Of a DNA stretch of 64,000 nucleotides, positions 46,608 to 55,063 are shown piece by piece. This stretch comes from Christiangramia flava JLT2011 (GTDB lineage: Bacteria > Bacteroidota > Bacteroidia > Flavobacteriales > Flavobacteriaceae). The DNA lies in assembly GCF_001951155.1 (NCBI RefSeq), contig NZ_CP016359.1:1009001-1073000 (forward strand), written 5' to 3'. Position 1 is the stretch's first letter, and every line of letters begins with the position of its first letter. The notes beneath the pieces were generated by a model, which was not told the DNA's origin, made no database searches, and saw only the letters and a program-made list of their open reading frames with translations. Both the position numbers and the translations under genes were made by a program.

Positions 46608-47024
46608 ATGATTATTAGGCTACTACCATTCATCATTCTGTTGCCTTTCCAGCTTACCGCTCAATCGTTCACCTCGAATGCAGTGGAATATAATTCTTTG
46701 CATCATCATGATTCCTTTCTGGAATGGACTGATCATTTAATTGAACTGGAAAAAGACCGCATTATTATTACGCGTTATAGTGATCAGGCCCAAGGCCGGA
46801 ATGTATGGAAAATTACTGACCGGGAAAGTTTTGAATACCATTCGGGGTCTCAGGAAATCTTTCACGTCCAATCGATGAGTAGGGATTTTTCCGAAATGGG
46901 GAATTTCCAATTCATCTACAATACCGAGGGAAAACTCCGAACGATCATACATAAAAAGGCTCCATCTATCTCCCATATTTTTCAGGATTCCCCCATGGTT
47001 ACGGTTAAGTATTTTATAAACTGA
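46608..47024 (+). CDS. Hypothetical exported protein
   Basis: 138 residues with a signal peptide (IIRLLPFIILLPFQLTAQ). The mature part contains WTDHLIELEKDRIIITRYSDQ and FQFIYNTEGKLRTIIHKKA, a beta-rich pattern with no known family recognised. It is the last plus-strand gene before the minus-strand conjugation module, so the ICE boundary probably lies at or just after it. Confidence 0.6.
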   Translation: MIIRLLPFIILLPFQLTAQSFTSNAVEYNSLHHHDSFLEWTDHLIELEKDRIIITRYSDQAQGRNVWKITDRESFEYHSGSQEIFHVQSMSRDFSEMGNFQFIYNTEGKLRTIIHKKAPSISHIFQDSPMVTVKYFIN

Positions 47025-47097
47025 ACGCTTTTTTAGTGACCCTCGCAGCATCTTTTAGAAATTCGCACTATTTCAAAACCATATTTTACTTCCATGA

Positions 47098-48702
47098 TCA
47101 ATCTGGATCCGAAGAAAACAATTGATTGATATCCTCAAAAATTTGATCATAATATTTCTTTAGGTACTGTTCACTCTTCCCGGATATTTTCAAATTATTT
47201 TTTGAACGGCGGTGTAGTTGGAATTTATACGCCGCTTCTTTACCATCCTTAAACACGACGAATTCCCCAGTCTGGAGATTAAAAAAACGACTGGCTCGGA
47301 TTTTTGAAACTTCTCGTTCTCCGGTGGTCACACGTGTATCAAAATCCAGACTATGACTTCTATTGATGCTCTTGGTTGGTTGTTTGACCAACTCAAAAAA
47401 GCGTTCATAATACCTTGCAGTATCGGGATCATTGGCTTTGCCAAAAAACTGGTAGGACAGGTTACTAAGAATAGCTTTACTCGCCTTATCACCATACATC
47501 AGATCATTCTGGATCTTATCCTGCATCACATAAACCGTAGCAATATCGTAACTCCGAAGTGTAGCAGGGATTCGATGCATATTTAAAAGTCGAATGGTCG
47601 GTGCCTCTTCCAGCAGGATAAAGGAAGATTCCTGTCCTCGCACGCTCATTTGTTTGATTACCGTATGCATAATCGTAGCGATCACCGGGCTGTAAGCCGC
47701 ATCATATTTTGGGTTATTGATCACGGAAATCACCGCTGGGTTTTCCGGATTGTTCACATCCAGGGGGACCTCATCGCCAGAGAGCACATAAAAAATCTTC
47801 TCAGTAGTAATTTTTTTGAGAGCATTGGCCAGCGTACTTCTCACACCTGCGGTTTGCCGGTCGGAATCCTTCCCCTGTATGAAAGCACTGGCCATGGCTT
47901 TAGATGTATGATCCCCACAAAGAAATGCCACAAGACTCTCCGTATCCAGTAGCTGGTATAACGCAATTAAATGCGGCAAGGTACAATATTGCGGATAGTC
48001 CGTACGTAATCGCCAGATTATTCCGCCTATCAGACCTTCTGCGGCATCGTTAAAAAAGCGGGATGTCCCAGAATTTCCAATTTCTTTAAGTTCCAGTAGA
48101 TTCTCCAGCAAAACCCTGGACACCTCGTTGACACTTTCCTGACTGGGCAGGTATCGTGGTGCAATGGGGTTTACTCTATGGATGAGCTTATCAAAAGAAA
48201 TAATGAAGAATGGAAGATGACCATCTTTAAAGAGCGGGTAGGCTATTTCGGTTAGTTCAAAATCCTTATAATCATGAATGATCCCACAGAATTCGTATTT
48301 GCTGAAATGCTGTAAAAAGGGATACACGATACTTTCAGTTTTTCCGCTTCCGGCTGCTCCGATTATAGAAACACCTCTCCTCACATTTTCAATTGCAAAT
48401 TTACCTTTGGTTGTTCGGAATACTACTCGATATTTTTGATCCTTTAGATTATAAAATTGTTTCTCATGAAATGCGAACATCGCGGTATTAATCAACAGTA
48501 AAGGACAGCCATAGCATATGATCACCAGGAACTGTTGTTCCTCCAACGGATATCTCAAGCTGATCAGCCACAATAGCATAAGGAGCACCACCAGGTTGAA
48601 CCAAAACCCGTATTTAGAATATTGAAAAACGACAAAAAACCCTCCAGCTGCAAAAAACCAGAGTGCCAGGATAACGAGTGGATGAAACAGATCTATGGTC
48701 AT
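47098..48702 (-). CDS. mobC: Type IV coupling protein (VirD4/TraD-like, MobC of Bacteroidota elements)
   Basis: 534 residues. Three or four N-terminal membrane segments (LVILALWFFAAGGFFVVF, FWFNLVVLLMLLWLISL, LVIICYGCPLLLINTAMFAF) are followed by an AAA motor domain with Walker A GAAGSGKTES (about 115-124), a Walker B-like SSFILLEEAPTI and the VMQDKIQNDLMYG region typical of VirD4/TraG coupling proteins. It links the relaxase-DNA complex to the conjugation channel, using ATP. It lies 10 bp downstream of the relaxase gene and is the last gene of the element at this end. Confidence 0.93.
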   Translation of the reverse strand: MTIDLFHPLVILALWFFAAGGFFVVFQYSKYGFWFNLVVLLMLLWLISLRYPLEEQQFLVIICYGCPLLLINTAMFAFHEKQFYNLKDQKYRVVFRTTKGKFAIENVRRGVSIIGAAGSGKTESIVYPFLQHFSKYEFCGIIHDYKDFELTEIAYPLFKDGHLPFFIISFDKLIHRVNPIAPRYLPSQESVNEVSRVLLENLLELKEIGNSGTSRFFNDAAEGLIGGIIWRLRTDYPQYCTLPHLIALYQLLDTESLVAFLCGDHTSKAMASAFIQGKDSDRQTAGVRSTLANALKKITTEKIFYVLSGDEVPLDVNNPENPAVISVINNPKYDAAYSPVIATIMHTVIKQMSVRGQESSFILLEEAPTIRLLNMHRIPATLRSYDIATVYVMQDKIQNDLMYGDKASKAILSNLSYQFFGKANDPDTARYYERFFELVKQPTKSINRSHSLDFDTRVTTGEREVSKIRASRFFNLQTGEFVVFKDGKEAAYKFQLHRRSKNNLKISGKSEQYLKKYYDQIFEDINQLFSSDPD

Positions 48703-48712
48703 AACGCTTGGT

Positions 48713-49741
48713 TTAAATTCCTATTCCCGATGATTTTCCGGAGATTTCCAAACCTCTTTTCAGAAGCTTAAAGGTCTTCAGGGCTACTTGTACTTTACTG
48801 GTAGGGATGGATGGCAGGTTAGGAAAGCCACTGGCTCGCATAAGGCTAAAGGCCAGTTTTTTTTCCGGGGTGGGCAGTTTTGATAATTGCTGGAGAAAAC
48901 TTTTTGGGTTTTGACGCCATAGTTTTCTACTGTGGTAGGAATCTCCAAAGTTCCTGTGATATCCAAATTGTTTATCGAATACTTTTTCTGCTTCCTGAAA
49001 GAAGCGATCCCTATCAAATCCTCGATGGACTATTTTCCCATTCATCGTTACCTGAGAGGCTTTGTAGGTACTCCCCGGAGAGAGGCTGTAGCGATTAGAG
49101 GCATCCTTCCGACTAATGATAATATGAATATGTTGTTGATTACCTTCTTTGAGTGTTCCCTGAACGATACGCTTTCCATTTAACTGGTGGGGCGCTGCCC
49201 CTTCCAACTGATCCATCTCTCGTTGGAGCACCTTCAGGTTCCCGGTACTTTCCCCGTGGCTAATGCGTCGCATCTCATTCTTAAGCTCTAAAATTCGGGT
49301 GGCATAAGGTTGGTTTTCTTTTATTTTCCAGTCATGACCTTTATAGGTACGTACTGTTTCCAATTTGGCAAAATACTTCAGATCATCTACCTGCACTTTT
49401 CTACCCTCTATTTGGCGATTGAAACATTCTGCATACTTTTTCATGACTTCCCTGGTATATTCTTTTAGCTGGTCTGGTGACTGCAGGTGTTTCAGTTCAT
49501 TTTGACTAGGGTTGAGCGTTATGGAATAAAATTTCGGTTCCGAATTTTTAAGTTTTGCGGTATTCCCATCAATTTCACGGACAACGGTTTCGGCGCTTAT
49601 CTGATCATGGGTCTGATTAAAAAAATATTCCAGGTCTGTGTGATTTTTCCCTTCATTTTCCTTTTCGAGATACTGGACGAATCCGCTGCAGCTTTTGGGA
49701 AAGGCACCGCCTATTTTCTGAGGTGAAATGGTGATATACAT
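48713..49741 (-). CDS. mobB: Relaxase/mobilisation nuclease (MobB type, DUF5712)
   Basis: 342 residues. Begins MYITISPQKIGGAFPKSCSGFVQYLEKENEG, with FYSITLNPSQNELKHLQ, NGKRIVQGTLKEGNQQHIHIIISRKDASNRYSLSPGS and RGFDRDRFFQEAEKVFDKQFGYHRNF. HIHII carries the HxH metal-binding pair of HUH/MOB relaxases; the catalytic Tyr is probably in the N-terminal part but was not pinned down. It should nick at oriT and lead the strand into the recipient. It sits between the BfmA/BtgA-like gene and the coupling protein gene, the usual mob order. Confidence 0.88.
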   Translation of the reverse strand: MYITISPQKIGGAFPKSCSGFVQYLEKENEGKNHTDLEYFFNQTHDQISAETVVREIDGNTAKLKNSEPKFYSITLNPSQNELKHLQSPDQLKEYTREVMKKYAECFNRQIEGRKVQVDDLKYFAKLETVRTYKGHDWKIKENQPYATRILELKNEMRRISHGESTGNLKVLQREMDQLEGAAPHQLNGKRIVQGTLKEGNQQHIHIIISRKDASNRYSLSPGSTYKASQVTMNGKIVHRGFDRDRFFQEAEKVFDKQFGYHRNFGDSYHSRKLWRQNPKSFLQQLSKLPTPEKKLAFSLMRASGFPNLPSIPTSKVQVALKTFKLLKRGLEISGKSSGIGI

Positions 49742-49746
49742 AGAAC

Positions 49747-50100
49747 TTAGGTATTATCGATAATTTTCTTTTCACGGAATTTTGGTTCTGATTCGGAATG
49801 GGTTTCTTCAAATAATGATTGCAACATAAGCGCTGTTGGTTTTGTCTGGCTTTTTTCAATACTGCGAATAATAGCCACTAAAGCATCTATTCGTTTTTTC
49901 AGGTTTTGTTCCAGTGTCTGCATATGCGGCCCCAGTTGTTCTTGTGGAGAAAGCTTATTCCGTTCAAAAAATTCAAGCATCAGCAGTAGCGTTTCAGACT
50001 GAGAGCATCCCAGTTGCCTGGCATATTTTCGAAATCTTTTCCCTACTGAGGCTTTGATCTTAAAGGTTTCAAAGGGCTCTTTACGGTATGACCTATCCAT
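49747..50100 (-). CDS. BfmA/BtgA-family mobilisation accessory protein
   Basis: 117 residues: MDRSYRKEPFETFKIKASVGKRFRKYARQLGCSQSETLLLMLEFFERNKLSPQEQLGPHMQTLEQNLKKRIDALVAIIRSIEK. The N-terminal part is a ribbon-helix-helix-like DNA-binding segment (VGKRFRKYARQLGCSQSETLLLMLEFF) and the rest a coiled coil, as in BfmA/BtgA proteins that bind oriT and aid relaxase nicking. It is 5 bp upstream of the relaxase gene, and the candidate oriT lies directly upstream, which fits. Confidence 0.87.
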   Translation of the reverse strand: MDRSYRKEPFETFKIKASVGKRFRKYARQLGCSQSETLLLMLEFFERNKLSPQEQLGPHMQTLEQNLKKRIDALVAIIRSIEKSQTKPTALMLQSLFEETHSESEPKFREKKIIDNT

Positions 50101-50239
50101 TTTTTTAGTAAAAAATCAACGAAGGAATCAGGCCTTGCAGGAGTTTTTAGTAAAAAAGGTTATGATCGTTTTAAATGGAAACAACCACATCAGCATCTAA
50201 GAAACTTATAATCAGTTACTTAAATAAAGGGTCAAAAAT

Positions 50240-50294
50240 GTAACATCGCGCAGCGTGTTACCCTCTTGCTTATCCTTTTTCCCCGGCGTGCCGG
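50240..50294. other. Candidate origin of transfer (oriT)
   Basis: In the 380-bp gap upstream of the mob genes, gtaaca (50240-50245) and tgttac (50256-50261) form an inverted repeat whose centre (tcgcgcagcg) has a further 3-bp stem. Nearby is a second GC-rich stem, ccggc-gt-gccgg (50283-50294). Between them lies CCCTCTTGCTTATCC, a plausible nick region. The stretch is more GC-rich than its surroundings and sits directly beside the DNA-binding mob gene. The exact nic base is not known. Confidence 0.55.
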
Positions 50295-50457
50295 ATGAAA
50301 AACCTTGCGGTCCAGACCTCAGCCTGTCGCTTTTTAAATTCCCGTTGAATTATTCAACATGATTAACAGCCTTTCGAGAGTCAGTAAGAAAGGCACTAAA
50401 TTGTGAAGATCGGAATGATACAAAGTATCTAAATAAAGATACGTTTTTTAAATAAAA

Positions 50458-50475
50458 AGCCGGTAAGAACCGGCT
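50458..50475 (-). terminator. Terminator of the radC-like gene
   Basis: Arms agccggt (50458-50464) and accggct (50469-50475) with a 4-base loop. Read on the minus strand, it is followed by TTTTTATTT. It lies 7 bp past the radC-like stop codon. Confidence 0.75.
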
Positions 50476-50481
50476 CATTAT

Positions 50482-50931
50482 TTACAGTATTCCTTCATCT
50501 GCGAAGGAGAAATACTCGCTGTAGGGAGAAATAATCAGGTGATCGAGGAGTTTAATATCCAGAAACTCGGCAGCTTTTTGAATTTTCACAGTTAACGTGC
50601 GATCGGGCATACTGGGTTTTAAAGTGCCGGAAGGATGGTTATGAGCCAGGATCATAGCGGTCGTCATGGATTTAAGTGCAACACCAAAAATGATTCTGAC
50701 ATCCACCAGGGTACCGGTAATTCCTCCTTTGGAGACTTCAAAAATGCCTTTTACCCGATTGGCGTTATTGAGGAGCATTACCTTAAAAGATTCCTGTAAG
50801 TATAGCTGATCAATATCCCAATTCTGGTAAAACAAATCGGAGGCGGATTGCGAGGACGTAATTTTCGGGGCCTCTTTCATGGACAATTTCTCACGGTATC
50901 GAATAGAAATTTCATTAACTTTGGTTTTCAT
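50482..50931 (-). CDS. radC: RadC-like JAB/MPN-domain protein of mobile elements
   Basis: 149 residues, the C-terminal JAB metalloprotease-like domain only, without the helix-hairpin-helix of chromosomal RadC. Shows FEVSKGGITGTLVDVRIIFGVALKSMTTAMILAHNHPSGTLKPSMPDRTLT, with the zinc-binding HNHPSG motif, followed by IKLLDHLIISPYSEYFSFADEG. Such short RadC proteins are common on Bacteroidota ICEs and phages; their role is unclear despite the historical DNA-repair name. Flanked by two terminators, so transcribed separately from mob and ssb. Confidence 0.88.
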   Translation of the reverse strand: MKTKVNEISIRYREKLSMKEAPKITSSQSASDLFYQNWDIDQLYLQESFKVMLLNNANRVKGIFEVSKGGITGTLVDVRIIFGVALKSMTTAMILAHNHPSGTLKPSMPDRTLTVKIQKAAEFLDIKLLDHLIISPYSEYFSFADEGIL

Positions 50932-50956
50932 AGTTTAATCTTTATAGGGTTAAATG

Positions 50957-50991
50957 AAAAGAGGGCAAGATGTTGGGTCAAGCCCTCTTTT
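50957..50991. terminator. Hairpin between ssb and the radC-like gene
   Basis: Perfect 10-bp arms aaaagagggc (50957-50966) and gccctctttt (50982-50991). The stem begins 8 bp after the ssb stop codon on the minus strand. The longer T run is on the plus-strand side, so it works best as a plus-strand terminator but can also end ssb. Confidence 0.72.
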
Positions 50992-50999
50992 TTTAATTA

Positions 51000-51347
51000 C
51001 TATTCCGCAGCGGAATTTCCTCCTAACAACAGGATTTCACTAACCACGATTTCAGTCACATATTTAATGGTTCCATCTTCGGCCTCATAGGATCGGGAAG
51101 TCAATTTTCCATCGATGGCAATTTCCTTACCTTTACTCACATATTTCTCTACGATCTCTGCGGTTTTGCCCCATGCCACGAGGTTATGCCACTGGGTATC
51201 CTGCATTTTTTCTCCTTTGGAGTTTCGATAAAAATCATTGGTAGCCAAAGAAAAGTTGACCACTTTCTTTCCACTTTCAAGGTTTTTAATTTCCGGGGTG
51301 TTTCCTACATTCCCAATTAACTGAACATTGTTTCTAAGCGTACTCAT
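51000..51347 (-). CDS. ssb: ICE-encoded single-stranded DNA-binding protein
   Basis: 115 residues from the ATG at 51345-51347: MSTLRNNVQLIGNVGNTPEIKNLESGKKVVNFSLATND, KMQDTQWHNLVAWGKTAEIVEKYVSKGKEIAIDGKLTSRSY, KYVTEIVVSEILLLGG. This is the OB-fold alone with a short tail (GGNSAAE) and lacks the acidic C-terminal tip found in most bacterial SSBs. The frame stays open 66 codons further upstream, but the OB-fold start at MSTLRNN is the usual one. It probably protects the transferred strand. Confidence 0.92.
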   Translation of the reverse strand: MSTLRNNVQLIGNVGNTPEIKNLESGKKVVNFSLATNDFYRNSKGEKMQDTQWHNLVAWGKTAEIVEKYVSKGKEIAIDGKLTSRSYEAEDGTIKYVTEIVVSEILLLGGNSAAE

Positions 51348-51822
51348 AACTAAAAAATTTATATTAAACATTGATTTACTTATTGTATCCGGAGCGTTTC
51401 CCATTTTGTATTTTCCGGATTTTATTTGCCTATTGGAGTTTGAATTCGATTTCATGACCATTATTTTAGATTTACTTCCCGTAGTGCCGTCGCTGTTCCC
51501 TTTTTTGTTGCAGATACAATCACAGGGTTTAGAATTAGGTAGCACTTATAAAAGCGAGCCTGCAAGCGGCTTATGCAGTGCGTCTAACTTCTAAAGCCTG
51601 GTATCTTTGCGAACCAAAAAAGGGAAAGAGGGACTTCGCCCGGAGGTATGCTAAAAGTCATGGAAGAGTCTTCAAAAGCAGGCAGTAAAATTCCTGTTAT
51701 AATCTAATTGAGTGGATCAAGATATATCATACCGGTAGGTCCCCATTCCGAATATAAAACCCGAAATGCCAGTAACCTACGCCGCCATTCCGGGTCATTT
51801 CAAACCATCACACAAAACGGTG
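51348..51822. other. Intergenic region between traN and ssb, with a plus-strand promoter-like box
   Basis: 475 bp with no supported protein gene. A TATCTTTG (51602-51609) on the plus strand matches TAnnTTTG. About 35 bp downstream a GGAGGT directly abuts an ATG (51648) that opens 19 codons ending TAA. Because both neighbours are on the minus strand, this could be a small RNA or a tiny peptide running against the tra operon; evidence is slight. Confidence 0.35.
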
Positions 51823-52659
51823 CTATTGAGGCAAAACCTTTTTAAAATGCCTAGGATACAAATTGAGTCTCACTTCCCGGGATCCGTTCTTTTCAAAGAG
51901 GCTGAGTTGGAGTTTATAATTTGATGGGATGGTAAATTTTGGTAGTATGATAATGAACCGCTTGTTGTCCCCCGCCGCTACTGTATCCGGAAACGAATAG
52001 GTTTCCAAAATTTTTAAAGGGATGTTTTGGGAAGATTCCCGTTTTCCCTGCTTCCTGGTCATACGGCTCACAAATAGGCGATCCGGTTGGTAGCTGATCG
52101 CCGATTTATTTTCTATTTCAAGAATACAAAAGAACCTTTCCTCGTGCAAGATCATGGAGGAGGTTCTAAGAACAATACCAGCTTTCTGGCTGCTACGCAG
52201 CCTGCCGTTCGTGCTTTTTAAAAATCCTTCAGCAACCGATTTCCAGTTGGCAGTATCTTCCCTGGCAGGTAATGAATCACGCTTCTGATCCAGGGGAATA
52301 GCTGAGCCAACAGCATCTTTGGAGCGAAAAAAATGCAAGTATTGTGGAAGCTGAGTTTTATATTTCACATAGTAAGAATAGATCAGGTTCTGCTGATCTA
52401 TCACCAGCAGGTTTGTTTCTGTCCCCTCCAGGGCCTGGAGCAAACCAAAATGTTGTAACCGATCCTTATTATAGGTAAAGATCGCCTGTGAATTTCCAGT
52501 TATCGCCTGTCGTATCGGGAAGGGAAAAAATAGTGCCACCTGGTTTTGATCATTCGCATACAGGGTGTCTGAGATTCGCGTTTCCTGGGCCTGAAGTGGA
52601 ATCCACCCTAAGGCCAGCTGTACGACTACCCATACCATAATTTGAAGTTTATTATTCAT
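51823..52659 (-). CDS. traN: Conjugative transposon protein TraN (DUF4138, VirB9-like)
   Basis: 278 residues with signal peptide (MVWVVVQLALGWIPLQAQ). ISDTLYANDQNQVALFFPFPIRQAITGNSQAIFTYNKDRLQHFGLLQALEGTETNLLVIDQQNLIYSYYVKY is the TraN signature of Bacteroidota elements. A C-terminal beta region follows (LQLSLFEKNGSREVRLNLYP). It acts at the outer-membrane side of the type IV channel, like VirB9. Its start overlaps the end of traM by 8 bp. It is the last gene of the tra operon here. Confidence 0.92.
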   Translation of the reverse strand: MNNKLQIMVWVVVQLALGWIPLQAQETRISDTLYANDQNQVALFFPFPIRQAITGNSQAIFTYNKDRLQHFGLLQALEGTETNLLVIDQQNLIYSYYVKYKTQLPQYLHFFRSKDAVGSAIPLDQKRDSLPAREDTANWKSVAEGFLKSTNGRLRSSQKAGIVLRTSSMILHEERFFCILEIENKSAISYQPDRLFVSRMTRKQGKRESSQNIPLKILETYSFPDTVAAGDNKRFIIILPKFTIPSNYKLQLSLFEKNGSREVRLNLYPRHFKKVLPQ

Positions 52660-53581
52660 AAGATTGATTTTTAAGATCGCGTTTTAACAGAAGTGTATAC
52701 TGACTTGGAATACTCACTTTGACCTGGCGATTACTTTTTCGGAACAACCTACTTATCCCATTGACTTGTGGGAGACTGGGAATATTAATTTCATCAATGG
52801 CATCGTCCAGTATTTGTCGAGAAAGATCGGCCCTAAAATTGTTTTCGGTATATATCCCTTTATTACCATCTGCCAGATCATAGGCCTGCAAAGTGACGGG
52901 GTGATGCTGGATATATTCAATGTTCAGGAACACGCGGTTCGGCCCGAAGCGAACAAAGGCATAAATGGGAGTAAGCCTTTCGTACCATGTCCCTTGAATC
53001 ACCATGGCGGTATCCAACCGCATCCGTACCCGTGAATTTTCTCGTACTATATGATCGCCATCAACAAATACTCGTATCGCCTTGTCAGGATTAGAACCAG
53101 GCATATTTGCATGGTTTATCGCAAAAAAGCCTTCCTGAACCAGTGCCAATACCTCGGATGACACATCGGGTCCAACTTTTATAGAATCCTTTAAAAGATT
53201 CTTATCCATACCATCCGAGGTTACAGGCACAGAATCTCGCTGTTGTTCGGTATTAAATGACCAGGACTTCATGGTCCAGGAAAGACTATCCATAGACTTG
53301 TCACGCTCCTCGGCTTCCGGCAGGGAGTCGATATTTATGTCTTCGTACAGGCTCGGTGCGGTCAGCGGTTTGCGCGCTTCCAAATCATTAACCGCTTGAA
53401 TCCGGGATTGATATGTTCTGTCAGGCTCCTGAACTCCTGGAACCTGCGGATTAGAATCCAGGTTCTTGTCTGAATCCTGATCACTGGCAAACATCATCAG
53501 GTAATAAGCGATGATAAAAGCGAGTATACAGACCAGCACAGATCCAAAAACCACTTTCTTTTTGTCTATTTTCATTATCAA
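52652..53581 (-). CDS. traM: Conjugative transposon protein TraM (VirB10-like)
   Basis: 309 residues. One N-terminal membrane helix (VVFGSVLVCILAFIIAYYLMMFA) is followed by a Pro/Ser/Asp-rich linker across the periplasm (about 35-145) and a C-terminal domain (VLALVQEGFFAINHANMPGSNPDKAIRVFVDGDHIVRENSRVRMRLDTAMVIQGTWYERLTPIYAFV). VirB10-like scaffold joining inner and outer membrane parts of the channel. It starts 14 bp after traK; no separate TraL gene fits the gap. Confidence 0.9.
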   Translation of the reverse strand: MIMKIDKKKVVFGSVLVCILAFIIAYYLMMFASDQDSDKNLDSNPQVPGVQEPDRTYQSRIQAVNDLEARKPLTAPSLYEDINIDSLPEAEERDKSMDSLSWTMKSWSFNTEQQRDSVPVTSDGMDKNLLKDSIKVGPDVSSEVLALVQEGFFAINHANMPGSNPDKAIRVFVDGDHIVRENSRVRMRLDTAMVIQGTWYERLTPIYAFVRFGPNRVFLNIEYIQHHPVTLQAYDLADGNKGIYTENNFRADLSRQILDDAIDEINIPSLPQVNGISRLFRKSNRQVKVSIPSQYTLLLKRDLKNQSYE

Positions 53582-53595
53582 CGGGTTTTATATAG

Positions 53596-54213
53596 TTAGG
53601 GATTCAGTTTTCGAAGACGCTTTTCAAAAAAGTCCGTGATTAATAAGCCATGGGTATTTTTCGGGAACTGTCGTTCTACTGGAAGTAATTTTCCTGTGGT
53701 AATCAGTTCATACGTATCTTCCACACTCCCCCTATTGATTCGAAAAACCATACGGGTTCGGAATGGATAAGGCAGAGTATCCAGACTCACTTCCGAATAA
53801 ATTGTATCGATCTCCTGTACGAGTGCGTATTGGATGATTCGATTATAGACCCCATCCGATTTTTTTTGTCGATATACATTATCCACCGAGCTATTCCCCA
53901 ACCAGAGCGCCTTCTCCAGATTTTGTTCATAATTACCGGGAGACAAACCATAGAAGTACTGATGAAACAGTTGCAGGTGTGCCTTGGCTTCCACTTCCAG
54001 GTTATCCCTGCGAAGTTTCCAGGCCAGGGGAATCACTTCTCCACTGGTATTGATGGCAAATGCATGTTCTACCACCTCACGATGCATTTTATAGACGAGA
54101 TAAGAGGAAAACATACAGGCACAAAATGCTCCGATGCTCACACTGATACTAATCATTCTATTGAGTCCTAAAACCTGGTAGATATTTCGATAAATTGATG
54201 TCTTTTCAGCCAT
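53596..54213 (-). CDS. traK: Conjugative transposon protein TraK (VirB8-like)
   Basis: 205 residues. One N-terminal membrane helix (MISISVSIGAFCACMFSSYLVY), then a periplasmic domain starting MHREVVEHAFAINTSGEVIPL, with AHLQLFHQYFYGLSPGNYEQNLEKALWLG and VYNRIIQYALVQEIDTIYSEVSL. This is the VirB8-like fold of TraK proteins in Bacteroidota. It lies 10 bp after traJ in the operon. Confidence 0.92.
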   Translation of the reverse strand: MAEKTSIYRNIYQVLGLNRMISISVSIGAFCACMFSSYLVYKMHREVVEHAFAINTSGEVIPLAWKLRRDNLEVEAKAHLQLFHQYFYGLSPGNYEQNLEKALWLGNSSVDNVYRQKKSDGVYNRIIQYALVQEIDTIYSEVSLDTLPYPFRTRMVFRINRGSVEDTYELITTGKLLPVERQFPKNTHGLLITDFFEKRLRKLNP

Positions 54214-54223
54214 AAGGATATGA

Positions 54224-55048
54224 TTATGAAGTAAACAAGCGCAGTGTAAAGGAGGTCGCCCGTTTATACAGTTTAAATTTCAGCAGTATGATAAAGCCTA
54301 TAGATCCAGCTTCTATGAGGTTAAGAATAACCTGATTATCGGAAGGACTTCCGACCAGGTGGCTCCAGAAGTTTGTATTGATCTGGCCATACAGCGCATT
54401 CACGAATATATTCACCAGGAAAAAGGCCGGTACCAGCATATACACTGCTACATACAAACGAAAAAAGGAATAAGCCATTGACCGAAATCTTTCAAAAGTG
54501 GAAAGACTTATGATGAGTGGAAAAAACACCTGCATAATTCCTAGAATAAAAAATCGTTCTGCCAGGAACAGCGGGTATATAAAAAGGTCCAGCATCCACA
54601 GAAATATACTGAGTATAAAGGATAGCATTTTAACGGAATAAAGCGGTGTAAGCAACGCTTCGTAAAGCGCCGACATCGCCTTGGTCATAACATCCAGGAC
54701 TCCGGGATCATTTTCGATTTCCAGTTCATTAAGGTGTAATGGAATTAAAGCCGGAGCCGTATCTACAAATCGGGATTCGATACTCACCAGTACCTGGTCC
54801 AAGAATCCAAGGATCTGGGGTGCACTAAAAACTAATAAGATCACGGTGATATTCCGAACCAGATCCATCGGGCGCAGTCCCCAGGTTACTCCATTTTGCT
54901 CAGTCATCCCCTCCTGGTATTTTTTTAAAATATTAATCAGGAAGAGCAGTACCGCAAGACTTTTCATTCCCACTAGCGTATATTCCATAAAAACATCCGT
55001 TTTTATAGTTTCAAATACTGCATTGATGTATTCTAAACCTATTTCCAT
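54224..55048 (-). CDS. traJ: Conjugative transposon protein TraJ (VirB6/TrbL-like inner-membrane channel)
   Basis: 274 residues with several membrane helices: YTLVGMKSLAVLLFLINIL, NITVILLVFSAPQILGFL, LSFILSIFLWMLDLFIYPLFLAERFFILGIMQVFFPLIISLSTF, YVAVYMLVPAFFLVNIFVNAL and GSIGFIILLKFKLY. The arrangement fits TraJ, the polytopic inner-membrane component of the transfer channel. Located between traI and traK with 15 and 10 bp gaps. Confidence 0.9.
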   Translation of the reverse strand: MEIGLEYINAVFETIKTDVFMEYTLVGMKSLAVLLFLINILKKYQEGMTEQNGVTWGLRPMDLVRNITVILLVFSAPQILGFLDQVLVSIESRFVDTAPALIPLHLNELEIENDPGVLDVMTKAMSALYEALLTPLYSVKMLSFILSIFLWMLDLFIYPLFLAERFFILGIMQVFFPLIISLSTFERFRSMAYSFFRLYVAVYMLVPAFFLVNIFVNALYGQINTNFWSHLVGSPSDNQVILNLIEAGSIGFIILLKFKLYKRATSFTLRLFTS

Positions 55049-55063
55049 GATCTTAAAATTGAC

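Larger units (their letters stand above)
50101..50481. other. Intergenic region containing the oriT candidate
   Basis: No gene. Contains the oriT-like repeats, a short AT-rich stretch rich in A/T runs (50380-50457), and the RadC terminator. The promoter for the three mob genes should also lie here, but no TAnnTTTG was placed with confidence. Confidence 0.45.

Noticed and set aside
47025..47097. Left attachment site of the ICE
   Set aside because: No tRNA end or direct repeat could be seen, and the other end is outside the window, so it cannot be defined.
51348..51545. N-terminal extension of the SSB frame
   Set aside because: The open frame upstream of MSTLRNN has no family similarity, and the OB-fold begins at 51347; the extension is chance openness.
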